Shown here: positions 48,567 through 56,594 of the stretch, in pieces
Layout: each line of letters opens with the position of its first letter
Position numbering within the stretch: the first letter of the stretch is position 1
NCBI GenBank assembly: GCA_035519675.1
Contig: DATIWB010000130.1
Span: 15,451-79,450 of the forward strand
DNA: 64,000 nt
DNA from: RPRB01 sp035519675
Lineage (GTDB): Bacteria; Myxococcota; Myxococcia; Myxococcales; Myxococcaceae
Reading direction: 5' to 3'
Notes under the pieces: generated by a model
Database searches by the model: none
Seen by the model: only the letters and a program-made list of their open reading frames with translations
Told to the model about the DNA's origin: nothing
Program-made: the position numbers and the translations under genes

Positions 48567-48625
48567 CGCTGTCGCTCCTGACTGAAGACTCCCGGTGAGG
48601 ACTGCTCGTTTGTCTCAGACCGTGC

Positions 48626-49756
48626 TCACCGCTTGCCTCCGGCAGCCACCCGGGCCCCCACCGCGGCGATCAGCGCCTGGAAGCTGTCGGCGAAGGACTT
48701 GACGCCCTCGACCACCAGCTGGTCGGTGACCTCCTTCATCGAGATGCCCGCCTTCTCCAGCGCCTTCATCGTGGCGTCGGCCTCGTCCAGCCCCCGGTCC
48801 AGCGTCCGCCGGGGCTTGCCGTGGTCGCGGTAGGCGTCGAGCGTCGCCGGGGGAATGGTGTTCACCGTCTCCGGGCCGATGAGCTCCTCGACGTAGAGCA
48901 CGTCCGAGTACTTCGGATTCTTGGTCCCGGTGCTGGCCCAGAGCACCCGCTGGGTCTGGGCACCCTTGTCCGCCAGCGCCTTCCACCGCGCACCGGAGAA
49001 GAGCTCGAGGTACCGCTGGTAAGCCTGCCTGGCGTTGGCGATCGCCACCTTCCCCATCACCTGGTCGAACAGCCGCTTCTGCTCCGGCGTGGCGCCGGCC
49101 TTCTCCCGCTGGGCGATGACCTTCTCCACCAGGGTGTCGATGCGGCTGACGAAGAAGCTGGCCACCGAGGCGAGCTGGGACAGGTCCTCACCCCGCGCGG
49201 CCCGCTTCTCCAGCCCGCGGAGGTAGGCCTCCGCCACCTGGATGTAGGCCTCCTGGCTGAAGAGCAGGGTGACGTTGACGTTGATCCCCTCGGAGATGGC
49301 CTGCTCGATGGCCGGCACGCCCTCCGGGGTCCCGGGGATCTTGATCATCACGTTGGGGACCGAGAGCGTCTTCCACAGCCGCCGGGCCTCGACCAGCGTT
49401 CCTTGGGTGTCGTGGGCCAGGGTGGGCGAGACCTCGATCGAGCAGTACCCATCGCGGTGCCGGGTCTCCTCCCACACCGGGCGGAAGATGCGAGCGGCGT
49501 CGCGGATGTCGCGGACTGCCAGCGCCTCGAAGACCTCGCCGGGGCTCGCCTTCCGGGGAGCCCACTGGGCGAAGAGATCGTCGTAGTCCTTGCTCCCCTC
49601 CACCGCCTTCTGGAAGATGGTGGGGTTCGAGGTGAGGCCCTTGAGCGCGTCCTCCCGGATGAGCTTCTGCAGCTCTCCGCTGGTGACCAGGTCCCGCCGC
49701 ATGAAGTCGAGCCAGATGCTCTGGCCCAGCTTGGCCAGCTGCTGAAGAGGATTCAT
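48626..49756 (-). CDS. tal: Transaldolase, long form
   Basis: The protein has 376 residues, the mycobacterial/cyanobacterial TAL length class. LTSNPTIFQKA (41-51) and the Schiff-base lysine strand VMIKIPGTPEG are clear, with VNVTLLFSQEAY and RVLWASTGTKNPKY downstream. It transfers dihydroxyacetone units between sedoheptulose-7-phosphate and glyceraldehyde-3-phosphate. It starts at ATG 49756, behind GGAGCAACC, and follows tkt after 49 bp. Confidence 0.97.
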   Translation of the reverse strand: MNPLQQLAKLGQSIWLDFMRRDLVTSGELQKLIREDALKGLTSNPTIFQKAVEGSKDYDDLFAQWAPRKASPGEVFEALAVRDIRDAARIFRPVWEETRHRDGYCSIEVSPTLAHDTQGTLVEARRLWKTLSVPNVMIKIPGTPEGVPAIEQAISEGINVNVTLLFSQEAYIQVAEAYLRGLEKRAARGEDLSQLASVASFFVSRIDTLVEKVIAQREKAGATPEQKRLFDQVMGKVAIANARQAYQRYLELFSGARWKALADKGAQTQRVLWASTGTKNPKYSDVLYVEELIGPETVNTIPPATLDAYRDHGKPRRTLDRGLDEADATMKALEKAGISMKEVTDQLVVEGVKSFADSFQALIAAVGARVAAGGKR

Positions 49757-49805
49757 GGTTGCTCCTTCGACCGCCGCTCGCGGCGCTGGTGGTGGGTGAC
49801 GGGCC

Positions 49806-51857
49806 TCACTTGGCCCTTCCGAGCTGCTCCTTCGCCGCCGCCACCACGTGTTCGGTGGTGAAGCCGAAGTGCTTGAGCAGGTCCTTGAGCGGAGCCGAGG
49901 CCCCGAAGCTCTTCATTCCCAGGATCTTCCCGCCGCGCCCCACGTAGGTCTCCCAGCCGAACATCGCCGCCTGCTCCACCGCCACCCGGGCGGTGACCGC
50001 CGAGGGCAGCACCGACTCGCGGTACTCGGGCGACTGCTGCTCGAAGATTTCCCAGCAGGGCATGCTGACCGCCCGGGCACGGATGCCCTCGGCGGCGAGG
50101 ATCTCCTGGGCCTCGACGATCAACCGCACCTCGCTCCCGGTGGCCATCAGGAGCACGTCGGGCTTGCCTCCTGCGGCGTCGACCAGGACGTAGGCGCCCA
50201 TCCGTACCCCGGCGGCGGGGGCGACCTTGCTCCGGTCGAAGGTGGGAACCGCCTGGCGGCTGAAGACGAGGATCGCCGGGTGGTGCTGGCTCTCCATCAC
50301 CAGCCGGTAGCACTCGGTGACCTCGCTGGCGTCCCCCGGACGGAGCACCCAGAGTCCGGGGATCGCCCGCAGGGAGGGGAGGTGCTCGATCGGCTGGTGC
50401 GTCGGCCCGTCCTCCCCCAGACCGATCGAGTCATGGGTCATCACGTGGAAGGCGGGGATCTCCATGATCGCTGAGAGCCGGATCGGGGCCCGCATGTAGT
50501 CGGTGAAGGTCAGGAAGGTGCTCCCGAACGCCCGGAGCTTGCTCAGCACCATCCCGTTGACGATCGCCCCCATCGCATGCTCGCGGACCCCGAAGTAGAT
50601 GTTCCGTCCACCTGGCTCGTCCGGGGCGAGGTTCGGCTCGCCCTTGAGGGTGGTCTTGGTGGAGACGCTGAGGTCGGCCGCGCCGCCGAGGAGCCAGGGA
50701 ATCCTCTTCGCCAGGGCGTTCAGCACCTGTCCCGACGACTCGCGGGTGGCCAGACCCTTGGGATCGGCAGGGAACGCCGGGAGCTCGCTGTCCCAGCCCG
50801 GCGGGAGCTCGAACCGGTCGATTCGATCCAGCTCTGCTGCCAGGTCGGGGAACTCCTTGGCATACCTCGCCCGGAGAGCCTCCCAGTCCTGCCGCAGCTT
50901 CCTTCCCCGCGCCCCGATGCCCTGCTGGTAGTGCTCGCGGACCCCGTCCGGGACCAGGAACTGCGCGTCCTCCGGCCAGCCGTAGCTCTTCTTCGCCGCC
51001 CGCACCTGGTCCTCGCCGAGCGGCTCACCATGAGCGGCGCTGGTGTCCTGCTTCTTCGGGCTCCCGTAGCCGATGTGCGAGTCGACCACGATGAACGTCG
51101 GCCGGCCCTGCTTCTTGAAGAAGGCCAGGGCCGAGGCGAGCTGACCAAGGTCGTTGGCGTCGGTGACGTGGGTGACCGCCCAGCCGTAGGCATCGAAGCG
51201 CCTGGCGACGTCCTCGCCGAAGGACAGCGCCGTCTTGCCGTCGAGCGAGACGTGGTTGTTGTCGTAGAGCCAGCAGAGGTTGGGCAGCTTCAAGTGCCCG
51301 GCGAGCGACGCCGCCTCCGAGGCGATGCCCTCCATCATGCAGCCGTCGCCCACGATGGCGTAGGCGTCGAAGTCGAACAGCGGGAAGCCGGGCCGGTTGT
51401 AACGGGCGCCCAGCCACCTGGAGGCGATGGCCATCCCCACCGAGTTCGCCGCGCCCTGTCCGAGAGGACCGGTGGTGGCTTCGACACCGGTGGTGAGGCG
51501 GTACTCGGGATGGCCCGGAGTGCGGCCGTTCAGCTGGCGGAACTGCTTGAGGTCCTCGAGCGACACGGCCGGAGCGTCGAGCACCCGCCCCTGGTGGTCG
51601 ACCTGCCGCACGCCGGTCAGGTACAGCACCGAGTACAGCAGCATCGAGGCGTGCCCGTTGGAGAGCACGAACCGGTCGCGGTTCGGCCAGGTCGGGTCCG
51701 CAGGGTCGTAGCGCAGCACGTTCTGCCAGAGCGCGTAGGCGACGGGCGCCAGCGCCATCGGCGCACCGGGGTGTCCGGAGTTCGCCTTCTGCACGGCGTC
51801 GATCGACAGCGTGCGGATGGTGTCGATCGCGAGCTTCTCGATTCCTGGCTGGGGCAC
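49806..51857 (-). CDS. tkt: Transketolase
   Basis: The protein has 683 residues from GTG 51857, with GGAG seven bases upstream; the frame stays open to 51932 but the extension is not family-like. The thiamine-diphosphate motif is GDGCMMEGIASEAA ... LYDNN. Substrate residues lie in KANSGHPGAPM, LSNGHASML, and the pyrimidine-domain FTHDSIG-like MTHDSIGLGEDGPTHQP. It is the first gene of the seven-gene operon and has an inverted repeat in its leader. Confidence 0.98.
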   Translation of the reverse strand: MPQPGIEKLAIDTIRTLSIDAVQKANSGHPGAPMALAPVAYALWQNVLRYDPADPTWPNRDRFVLSNGHASMLLYSVLYLTGVRQVDHQGRVLDAPAVSLEDLKQFRQLNGRTPGHPEYRLTTGVEATTGPLGQGAANSVGMAIASRWLGARYNRPGFPLFDFDAYAIVGDGCMMEGIASEAASLAGHLKLPNLCWLYDNNHVSLDGKTALSFGEDVARRFDAYGWAVTHVTDANDLGQLASALAFFKKQGRPTFIVVDSHIGYGSPKKQDTSAAHGEPLGEDQVRAAKKSYGWPEDAQFLVPDGVREHYQQGIGARGRKLRQDWEALRARYAKEFPDLAAELDRIDRFELPPGWDSELPAFPADPKGLATRESSGQVLNALAKRIPWLLGGAADLSVSTKTTLKGEPNLAPDEPGGRNIYFGVREHAMGAIVNGMVLSKLRAFGSTFLTFTDYMRAPIRLSAIMEIPAFHVMTHDSIGLGEDGPTHQPIEHLPSLRAIPGLWVLRPGDASEVTECYRLVMESQHHPAILVFSRQAVPTFDRSKVAPAAGVRMGAYVLVDAAGGKPDVLLMATGSEVRLIVEAQEILAAEGIRARAVSMPCWEIFEQQSPEYRESVLPSAVTARVAVEQAAMFGWETYVGRGGKILGMKSFGASAPLKDLLKHFGFTTEHVVAAAKEQLGRAK

Positions 51858-51875
51858 TGGGACTCCGGATGTGGG

Positions 51876-51907
51876 GAAACGGCGCCGATAGGCCGACGCC
51901 CCGTTTC
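51876..51907. promoter_or_regulatory. Inverted repeat before the pentose phosphate operon
   Basis: GAAACGG (51876-51882) and CCGTTTC (51901-51907) are 7-bp inverted arms separated by 18 bp, starting 19 bp upstream of the tkt start. It could be an operator or a leader hairpin controlling the operon. I see no certain -35/-10 pair nearby. Confidence 0.35.
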
Positions 51908-52051
51908 TGGCGCACCGCCGGGTCCGAAACAAGGCGCAGGTGGGTGATGGTTGGCCGAGTGGAGGGTTGCGTTACCGCTTCAACAGGCGCATCGAGGTTC
52001 GGGAGTTCCTTTCGTCGCCAGCGGGTGGCCGCGGTACACTCCGTCGAACAG

Positions 52052-54232
52052 ATGTCCGACACGCGCGCGGCCATCCGCGAGCTGCGCTCCCTCAGCGAGA
52101 AGCGAAGTACCCAGGGTCTCAGCGAGCAGGAGCGGAGCCGGCTCGCCGAGTTGCGGGAGAGGCTGGGGTTGCCCTCCGAGCCCTCAGAGGCCCGGACCGA
52201 CGGCTCCCAGCCCGGCGGCGCCCCTGCGTCCGCACGCTCGCCGGCCCCCGTGGCGGCGGCCCCTGCGGGCGCGGCGGCCGACGCGGACTCCCTGCCACCC
52301 ACCGCACCGGCAGCGCTCCCGCGCCTGGATGCACCGGAGGCTCCCCCATTCCCGAGGCTCGAGCCCGACGCGGAGCCCGTCCCGGTGGCCTCCGGGCAAC
52401 GGGGCGCGCCCGAGCCGGAGACCGTCCCCGAGCCGCGAGCCGCGATCGAGCCCGCTGCCCCCGCGCCGGAATTCGAGCCCGGGGCGGTGGAGATGCTGGC
52501 GTCGGCGGAGGAGCTCGCCCCGCCGCTGCCCCTGCCCGACCTGGAGCTGGAGCGCCCGATGGAGGCTGGGCTGTCGGAGGCCCCGACCGATCCGGCCATC
52601 GAGCTGCGCGCCTTTGCCGAGGCGAGCTCGCCGCTGGGCGAGCCCGAGATGGCCCTGCCGACCACCACGTTGCCCGACCTCGAAGCGCAGGGGGGACTCG
52701 GGGAGCTCGAGGCTGCGGGAGCCGGCGTCGAGGAGCCCGGGGCGCAGAGGGTCCTCGAGCCTCTCCCTCTTCCACCCGAGGAGGCCTGGACCGGCGTCGA
52801 GGCCCCCCCGGAGGAGACCGGGGCGGCGCCGCTCGATGCCCTCGCGCCTGTGGAGCAGGCCCCGCTCGAGCCCGCGCCGCCAGAGCCCCCACGGCGGCCG
52901 AGCCTCGCCGAGCGCATCGACGCCGCGGTGGAGGCCACCGAGGAGACCCGCCCGGCCGACGGTGATGCCCTGGCGTGGGGCGCGGCGCCCGAGCCGCTCG
53001 TCGCCGAGGACCTCGGGGCGACACCGCTCGACGTGGCGGACCTGGCCGGCGAGTTCAGCCCCCCCGAGGACGGGGCCCCCATCGAGCTGTCCTCGGCCGA
53101 CGTGGTCCTGCTGGAGAGCGAGCCCGCCGCGGAGCTGGAGCTCGGGGGCGCGCCCGCGGACCCGGTGCCCCTCGCCGGTCTCCACGAGTTCATCGGCCAG
53201 CAGCCCGCGGATCCGCGCGCCCTCGCCTTCGAGGACCAGGGCGAGGCGCCCACCTTCGCCCCGGAGGAGCTGCAGGCCACCGGAGCCGAGCTCGCGGCCG
53301 AGCCGCAGACCTTCCACGCCGCGCCGCTCGAGGTGCCCCCCGAGTCCGAGCCGGAGCCGCCGCCCCCGCCGGCGCCGGCCGCTCCGCGCATCGTCGTTCC
53401 CCGGCCGCCGCCAGGCCCGCCCCCATCGCGTCCTGCACCGGCGGCTGCCCCGCAACCCCGGGTGGCGCCCGTTCCACCCCGACCCACCGTGCCTCCGCCG
53501 GCATCGGCCGTGGCCTCGGCCGCGACACCTCCCCCGGCGCCGGCGCGGCCGCAGGCCCCGGAGGCCGGCACTTCGCCGGCACGTCGGAGCGGGCTCCCCC
53601 CACCGCCTCCCGCCGCGGCCTACGTGCTCGGGGACGACGGGCGGCGCCTGCCGGCGATCGCCGCGGCGGTGCCCGAGCCGCCACAGCTCGCCCACCAGTT
53701 CGGCCGGAGCGGTCCGTTCGGACGGCCGCAGGCCCTGCTGCTGACCCCCGCCCCGCTCGACGTGATGGACGGCGCCGACGAGCTGCCGAGCGAACCCACG
53801 CCGATGCCGGCGACCGACGTGGCGACCGGGGCCGAGGTCTTCGGGGGGACCTACCTCAGCCCCACCTTCGTCGAGGGGGAGCACCGGGTGGTGCTCCACA
53901 CGCTCGAGGGGCAGGTCCGCCGGGGCACGGTGAAGGACCTCGATCTGCTGGACCCCGTCATCCGGCTCGCCCAGCCCGGCCGGCCGCCGGAGGCCATCGC
54001 CGCCGAACGGGTGAAGGCCATCTTCTTCATGCAGGAGCCGGGGAGCGCCCCGCTTCCCTCGGTGGGACAGCGGATCCGTGTGGGCTTCGCCGACGGCCGG
54101 CAGATCGTCGGCTTCTCCGAGGACGTCGAGGCGGGCGAGCAGGGGTTCTTCCTCGTCCCCGCCGACACCCGCACGCACACCGCCCGGATCTACGTCTTCC
54201 GGGCGGGAGTGGCGTCGATCAGCGCTGCCTGA
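52052..54232 (+). CDS. Long acidic Pro/Ala/Glu-rich protein with C-terminal folded domain
   Basis: The protein has 726 residues from ATG 52052. Residues 1-40 are a charged helix (TRAAIRELRSLSEKR, EQERSRLAELRERLG) that could form a coiled coil. Residues 45-590 are low-complexity Pro/Ala/Glu with repeated EPEP and PPPPAP runs and almost no aromatic residues. The last 125 residues are ordered and resemble a PilZ-like or Myxococcus DUF6982-type beta-barrel (GGTYLSPTFVEGEHRVVLHT, VKAIFFMQEPG, GQRIRVGFADGRQIVGF). It may be a motility or cell-surface adaptor, but I cannot assign it. Confidence 0.8.
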   Translation: MSDTRAAIRELRSLSEKRSTQGLSEQERSRLAELRERLGLPSEPSEARTDGSQPGGAPASARSPAPVAAAPAGAAADADSLPPTAPAALPRLDAPEAPPFPRLEPDAEPVPVASGQRGAPEPETVPEPRAAIEPAAPAPEFEPGAVEMLASAEELAPPLPLPDLELERPMEAGLSEAPTDPAIELRAFAEASSPLGEPEMALPTTTLPDLEAQGGLGELEAAGAGVEEPGAQRVLEPLPLPPEEAWTGVEAPPEETGAAPLDALAPVEQAPLEPAPPEPPRRPSLAERIDAAVEATEETRPADGDALAWGAAPEPLVAEDLGATPLDVADLAGEFSPPEDGAPIELSSADVVLLESEPAAELELGGAPADPVPLAGLHEFIGQQPADPRALAFEDQGEAPTFAPEELQATGAELAAEPQTFHAAPLEVPPESEPEPPPPPAPAAPRIVVPRPPPGPPPSRPAPAAAPQPRVAPVPPRPTVPPPASAVASAATPPPAPARPQAPEAGTSPARRSGLPPPPPAAAYVLGDDGRRLPAIAAAVPEPPQLAHQFGRSGPFGRPQALLLTPAPLDVMDGADELPSEPTPMPATDVATGAEVFGGTYLSPTFVEGEHRVVLHTLEGQVRRGTVKDLDLLDPVIRLAQPGRPPEAIAAERVKAIFFMQEPGSAPLPSVGQRIRVGFADGRQIVGFSEDVEAGEQGFFLVPADTRTHTARIYVFRAGVASISAA

Positions 54233-54245
54233 GGCAGCCGGCGGC

Positions 54246-54836
54246 TCACTTCGAGGCGGTGGGGGGGCCCTGCTTCACCAGCTCCATCTCCACCGTGAGG
54301 ACCGCGTCCTCACCGACCATCAGGCCGCCGGCCTCGATGACCTTGTTCCAGTTCAGCCCGAAGTCCTTGCGGTTGACCTTGGTGGTCGCGGTGAGCCCAC
54401 GACGCATCTTCCCCCCGGCGAGCGTCTCGGGAGTGTACTGCACGTCGAGCACCACCGGCTTGGTCACCCCGTGGATGGTCAGGTCGCCGTCGACCTTCAG
54501 GCTGTTGGCTGGCCCCTGGGTGATCTTCGTCGACTTGAAGGTGATGGTCGGGAACTTCTCGACGTCGAAGAAGTCAGGCGACTTGAGGTGGGCGTCCCGC
54601 TTCGGCTCCCGGGTGTTGATGGTGGTGGCGTCGATGGTGATCTCCGCCTTGCTCTTGCTGAGGTCCTGGTCGTCCTGCTGGATGACACCGGTGGTCTTGC
54701 CGAACTCACCCCGGACGTTGCTCACCATCATGTGCTTCACCAGGAACGAGCTCTGGGTGTGGGCAGGGTCCACGTCCCAGGTCGAGGCGACTGCGGGCAG
54801 GGCAACGAGAGCGGCGAGGGCAACGAACGAGCGCAT
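54246..54836 (-). CDS. YceI-family periplasmic lipid-binding protein
   Basis: The protein has 196 residues with a signal peptide (MRSFVALAALVALPAVAS). The mature protein starts TWDVDPAHTQSSFLVKHMMVSNVRGEF, and the fold continues with FDVEKFPTITFKSTKI, LTIHGVTKPVVLDV and RKDFGLNWN, all YceI landmarks. These lipocalin-like proteins bind polyprenoids and are stress-induced in other bacteria. It converges on the long acidic gene with 13 bp between stops. Confidence 0.96.
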   Translation of the reverse strand: MRSFVALAALVALPAVASTWDVDPAHTQSSFLVKHMMVSNVRGEFGKTTGVIQQDDQDLSKSKAEITIDATTINTREPKRDAHLKSPDFFDVEKFPTITFKSTKITQGPANSLKVDGDLTIHGVTKPVVLDVQYTPETLAGGKMRRGLTATTKVNRKDFGLNWNKVIEAGGLMVGEDAVLTVEMELVKQGPPTASK

Positions 54837-54938
54837 CAGGTGTCTCCGGAAGGTGAGGTTCTGCTGAACGAGAACTCGGGCTCTTGGATGCCCGCCCCGC
54901 AGTGGTGATTCAACGAATCCGTCGTGAAACAGACCGTC

Positions 54939-55697
54939 TCACTGGAGGAAACGGTCGGAATCCCGGGGCGTGTTCCGGTCCGGGCTGACCAGGGTGAGGT
55001 GCTTGCTGCGCGAGCGGAGCTGCCGCTGCAGCCTCCAGCTCTGCAGTCGGAGGAACCAGTCGGAGGGGCCACCCAGCCGCAGGTACGCCCAGGTCAGCAG
55101 CAGCGCCACCGCCGACGGAATGACGTACAGGAAGCTGGAGAACGCGCCGCTCAGGAACACGAACCCCACGCCGATCAACGCGAACACGTTCCCGCTCACC
55201 GGCAGGCCCCAGAAGTTGGTCTGCCGCCGGCCGAAGCTCAGCCCGTAGGCGACCCACAGCGCCGAGCCCATGACGAAGCCCCCCGGGAAGGGAATGGCTC
55301 GCAGTGCCGAGACCCCCAGCGCCAGCAGCACGGTGAAGAGCCCGGCCAGCACGGTGGTGCCCACGGCGAAGAACGCCATCCGCCGCGAGCCCCAGGTCTG
55401 CTCCAGGGCACCGCCGAGCTGCCAGAGGATGAGCGCTCCGAAGATGACTCCCATCGGGGAGTTCTCGACGAAGCCGTAGGTGAGCGGCTGCCAGACGTCG
55501 CCGCGGAGCACCAGGCCGGGAACGAGCAGGAGCAGCGATCCGAGGCCGTCGCGGGTGAGCGCGAAGACCACCGAGCCTCCGACCAGCGCCACCGCCAGCC
55601 ACGCGGCGGCGCCCTGCAGACCTGGAAGGAGGGGCCGGAAGCCCCGGCGCATGGGACGCATGCCCCGAGGTCTCCACGAGCGGAGGCCGGAGCGCAA
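54939..55697 (-). CDS. Rhomboid-like membrane protein, probably inactive
   Basis: The protein has 252 residues from TTG 55697 (GGAGG 4 bases upstream); ATG 55661 is an alternative. Six hydrophobic helices and the loop VWQPLTYGFVENSPMGVIFGALILWQLGGALEQTWGSRR follow rhomboid topology (positions for Trp-Arg and the ExxxGS patch). Canonical GxSG reads VMGSALWVAYG, and no histidine is present in the final helices, so the Ser-His dyad is not intact. It may be a pseudoprotease of the DUF1751/rhomboid-like class. The C-terminus is basic and cytosolic. Confidence 0.75.
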   Translation of the reverse strand: MRSGLRSWRPRGMRPMRRGFRPLLPGLQGAAAWLAVALVGGSVVFALTRDGLGSLLLLVPGLVLRGDVWQPLTYGFVENSPMGVIFGALILWQLGGALEQTWGSRRMAFFAVGTTVLAGLFTVLLALGVSALRAIPFPGGFVMGSALWVAYGLSFGRRQTNFWGLPVSGNVFALIGVGFVFLSGAFSSFLYVIPSAVALLLTWAYLRLGGPSDWFLRLQSWRLQRQLRSRSKHLTLVSPDRNTPRDSDRFLQ

Positions 55698-55718
55698 CCC
55701 CCCTCCGGTCCAGAACGC

Positions 55719-55934
55719 CTACCCGTTCCGGGGGGATGCTTCTCGGTGACGGTAGAAGAGGGTGATGGTCAAGCAGTGGAACTCCTTGTCGGAGCTCTGG
55801 GTCACCACCCGGTCCACCACCTCGACCCCGGGATTGTCCCGGAGCCACTTGGTGATGGTGTCACCCATGGTCTCCCGGTCTCGAGCGAGCGTCGTCGAGA
55901 ACACCTTCACTCCGGTGAAGGGAACGCTGGCCAT
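55719..55934 (-). CDS. Small conserved-looking protein, unknown
   Basis: The protein has 71 residues from ATG 55934. It has balanced composition and a compact sequence (FTGVKVFSTTLARDRETMGDTITKWLRDNP, VVDRVVTQSSDKEFHCLTITLFYR) predicting beta-alpha-beta. It lies 21 bp before the rhomboid-like gene, probably in one operon with it. Its strand order resembles small dodecin-like or ACT-like folds, but I assign no function. Confidence 0.65.
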   Translation of the reverse strand: MASVPFTGVKVFSTTLARDRETMGDTITKWLRDNPGVEVVDRVVTQSSDKEFHCLTITLFYRHREASPRNG

Positions 55935-55987
55935 GGGCGCGACCTTCTTACATCCGATGCGCCGGAGCGAGCAACCAGATTGGAAAG

Positions 55988-56221
55988 CTACAGCGAGCGT
56001 GCCCGGCGGGCGAGGCAAGCCGCCTCTTCACGGCAGGATGGGCCAATGCCGTCCGGATGCGGCCCCAGCGGCGTCCGGTCTGACTCCTCCACGCCACACA
56101 GGACGCAGTGGCGCTTCCGCTGGCGCCGCTCTGCCCGCCGCTGCTCGGCGATCTCCTTGGCCCGCTCCCGCGAGGTCTTCGCGCCATCGGTCGTCATCGC
56201 GCCGTCACCCTCTGCGGACAT
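55988..56221 (-). CDS. Small Arg-rich protein with a Cys cluster
   Basis: The protein has 77 residues from ATG 56221. The first half is a basic helix (SRERAKEIAEQRRAERRQRKR). The second half carries CVLCGVEESDR and GIGPSCREEAAC, four cysteines placed as in a small zinc-binding finger. It is divergent from the lipoprotein at 56256, with only 34 bp between starts. It may bind nucleic acid. It is a short frame in GC-rich DNA, so my confidence is moderate. Confidence 0.5.
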   Translation of the reverse strand: MSAEGDGAMTTDGAKTSRERAKEIAEQRRAERRQRKRHCVLCGVEESDRTPLGPHPDGIGPSCREEAACLARRARSL

Positions 56222-56255
56222 CGATAACACGGCTTGCCGCGAAGGGGGGGGCCCG

Positions 56256-56594
56256 ATGATGCTCCGAGGGCTCTTCCCGATGCTTCCGTCCCGTGCGCGC
56301 CGGGCGCTCCTCGCCCTCGGAACCGCCGCCCTGGCGGGGTGCGGTCCCGCAGCCGTCCCCGAGTCCGGACCCGCGGCCGCCGCCACCGCCCGCGCGCTGG
56401 TGCGACCCCACCTCGCCCGGAACGCCCTCCGGACGCCCAGCACCCGGGATGGGTCCGGCTCGGCCGTCACCCCGGGCCCCACCGCCGTGGTGCTGGGGCA
56501 CAGGGCTCCGGACGGCACCCTGCGCGTGGGGTGCGTGGACAGCGAGGACGGGGCCGAGGCGCTGGTCCGCGAGTCGGAAGAGGAGGCCCGGTGA
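56256..56594 (+). CDS. Small lipoprotein before the metalloprotease
   Basis: The protein has 112 residues from ATG 56256, behind a G-run. The signal ends in ALLALGTAALAGCG with a good lipobox (LAGC). The mature part is Ala/Pro-rich, then VVLGHRAPDGTLRVGCVDSEDGAEALVRE. No domain is recognised. The stop overlaps the GTG of the metalloprotease gene, so the two are coupled and the lipoprotein may be a secretion or inhibitor partner. Confidence 0.75.
   Translation: MMLRGLFPMLPSRARRALLALGTAALAGCGPAAVPESGPAAAATARALVRPHLARNALRTPSTRDGSGSAVTPGPTAVVLGHRAPDGTLRVGCVDSEDGAEALVRESEEEAR

Noticed and set aside
46249..48581. Long open frames on both strands over zwf and gnd
   Set aside because: Every conserved motif lies in the minus-strand enzyme frames; the others are compositional shadows.
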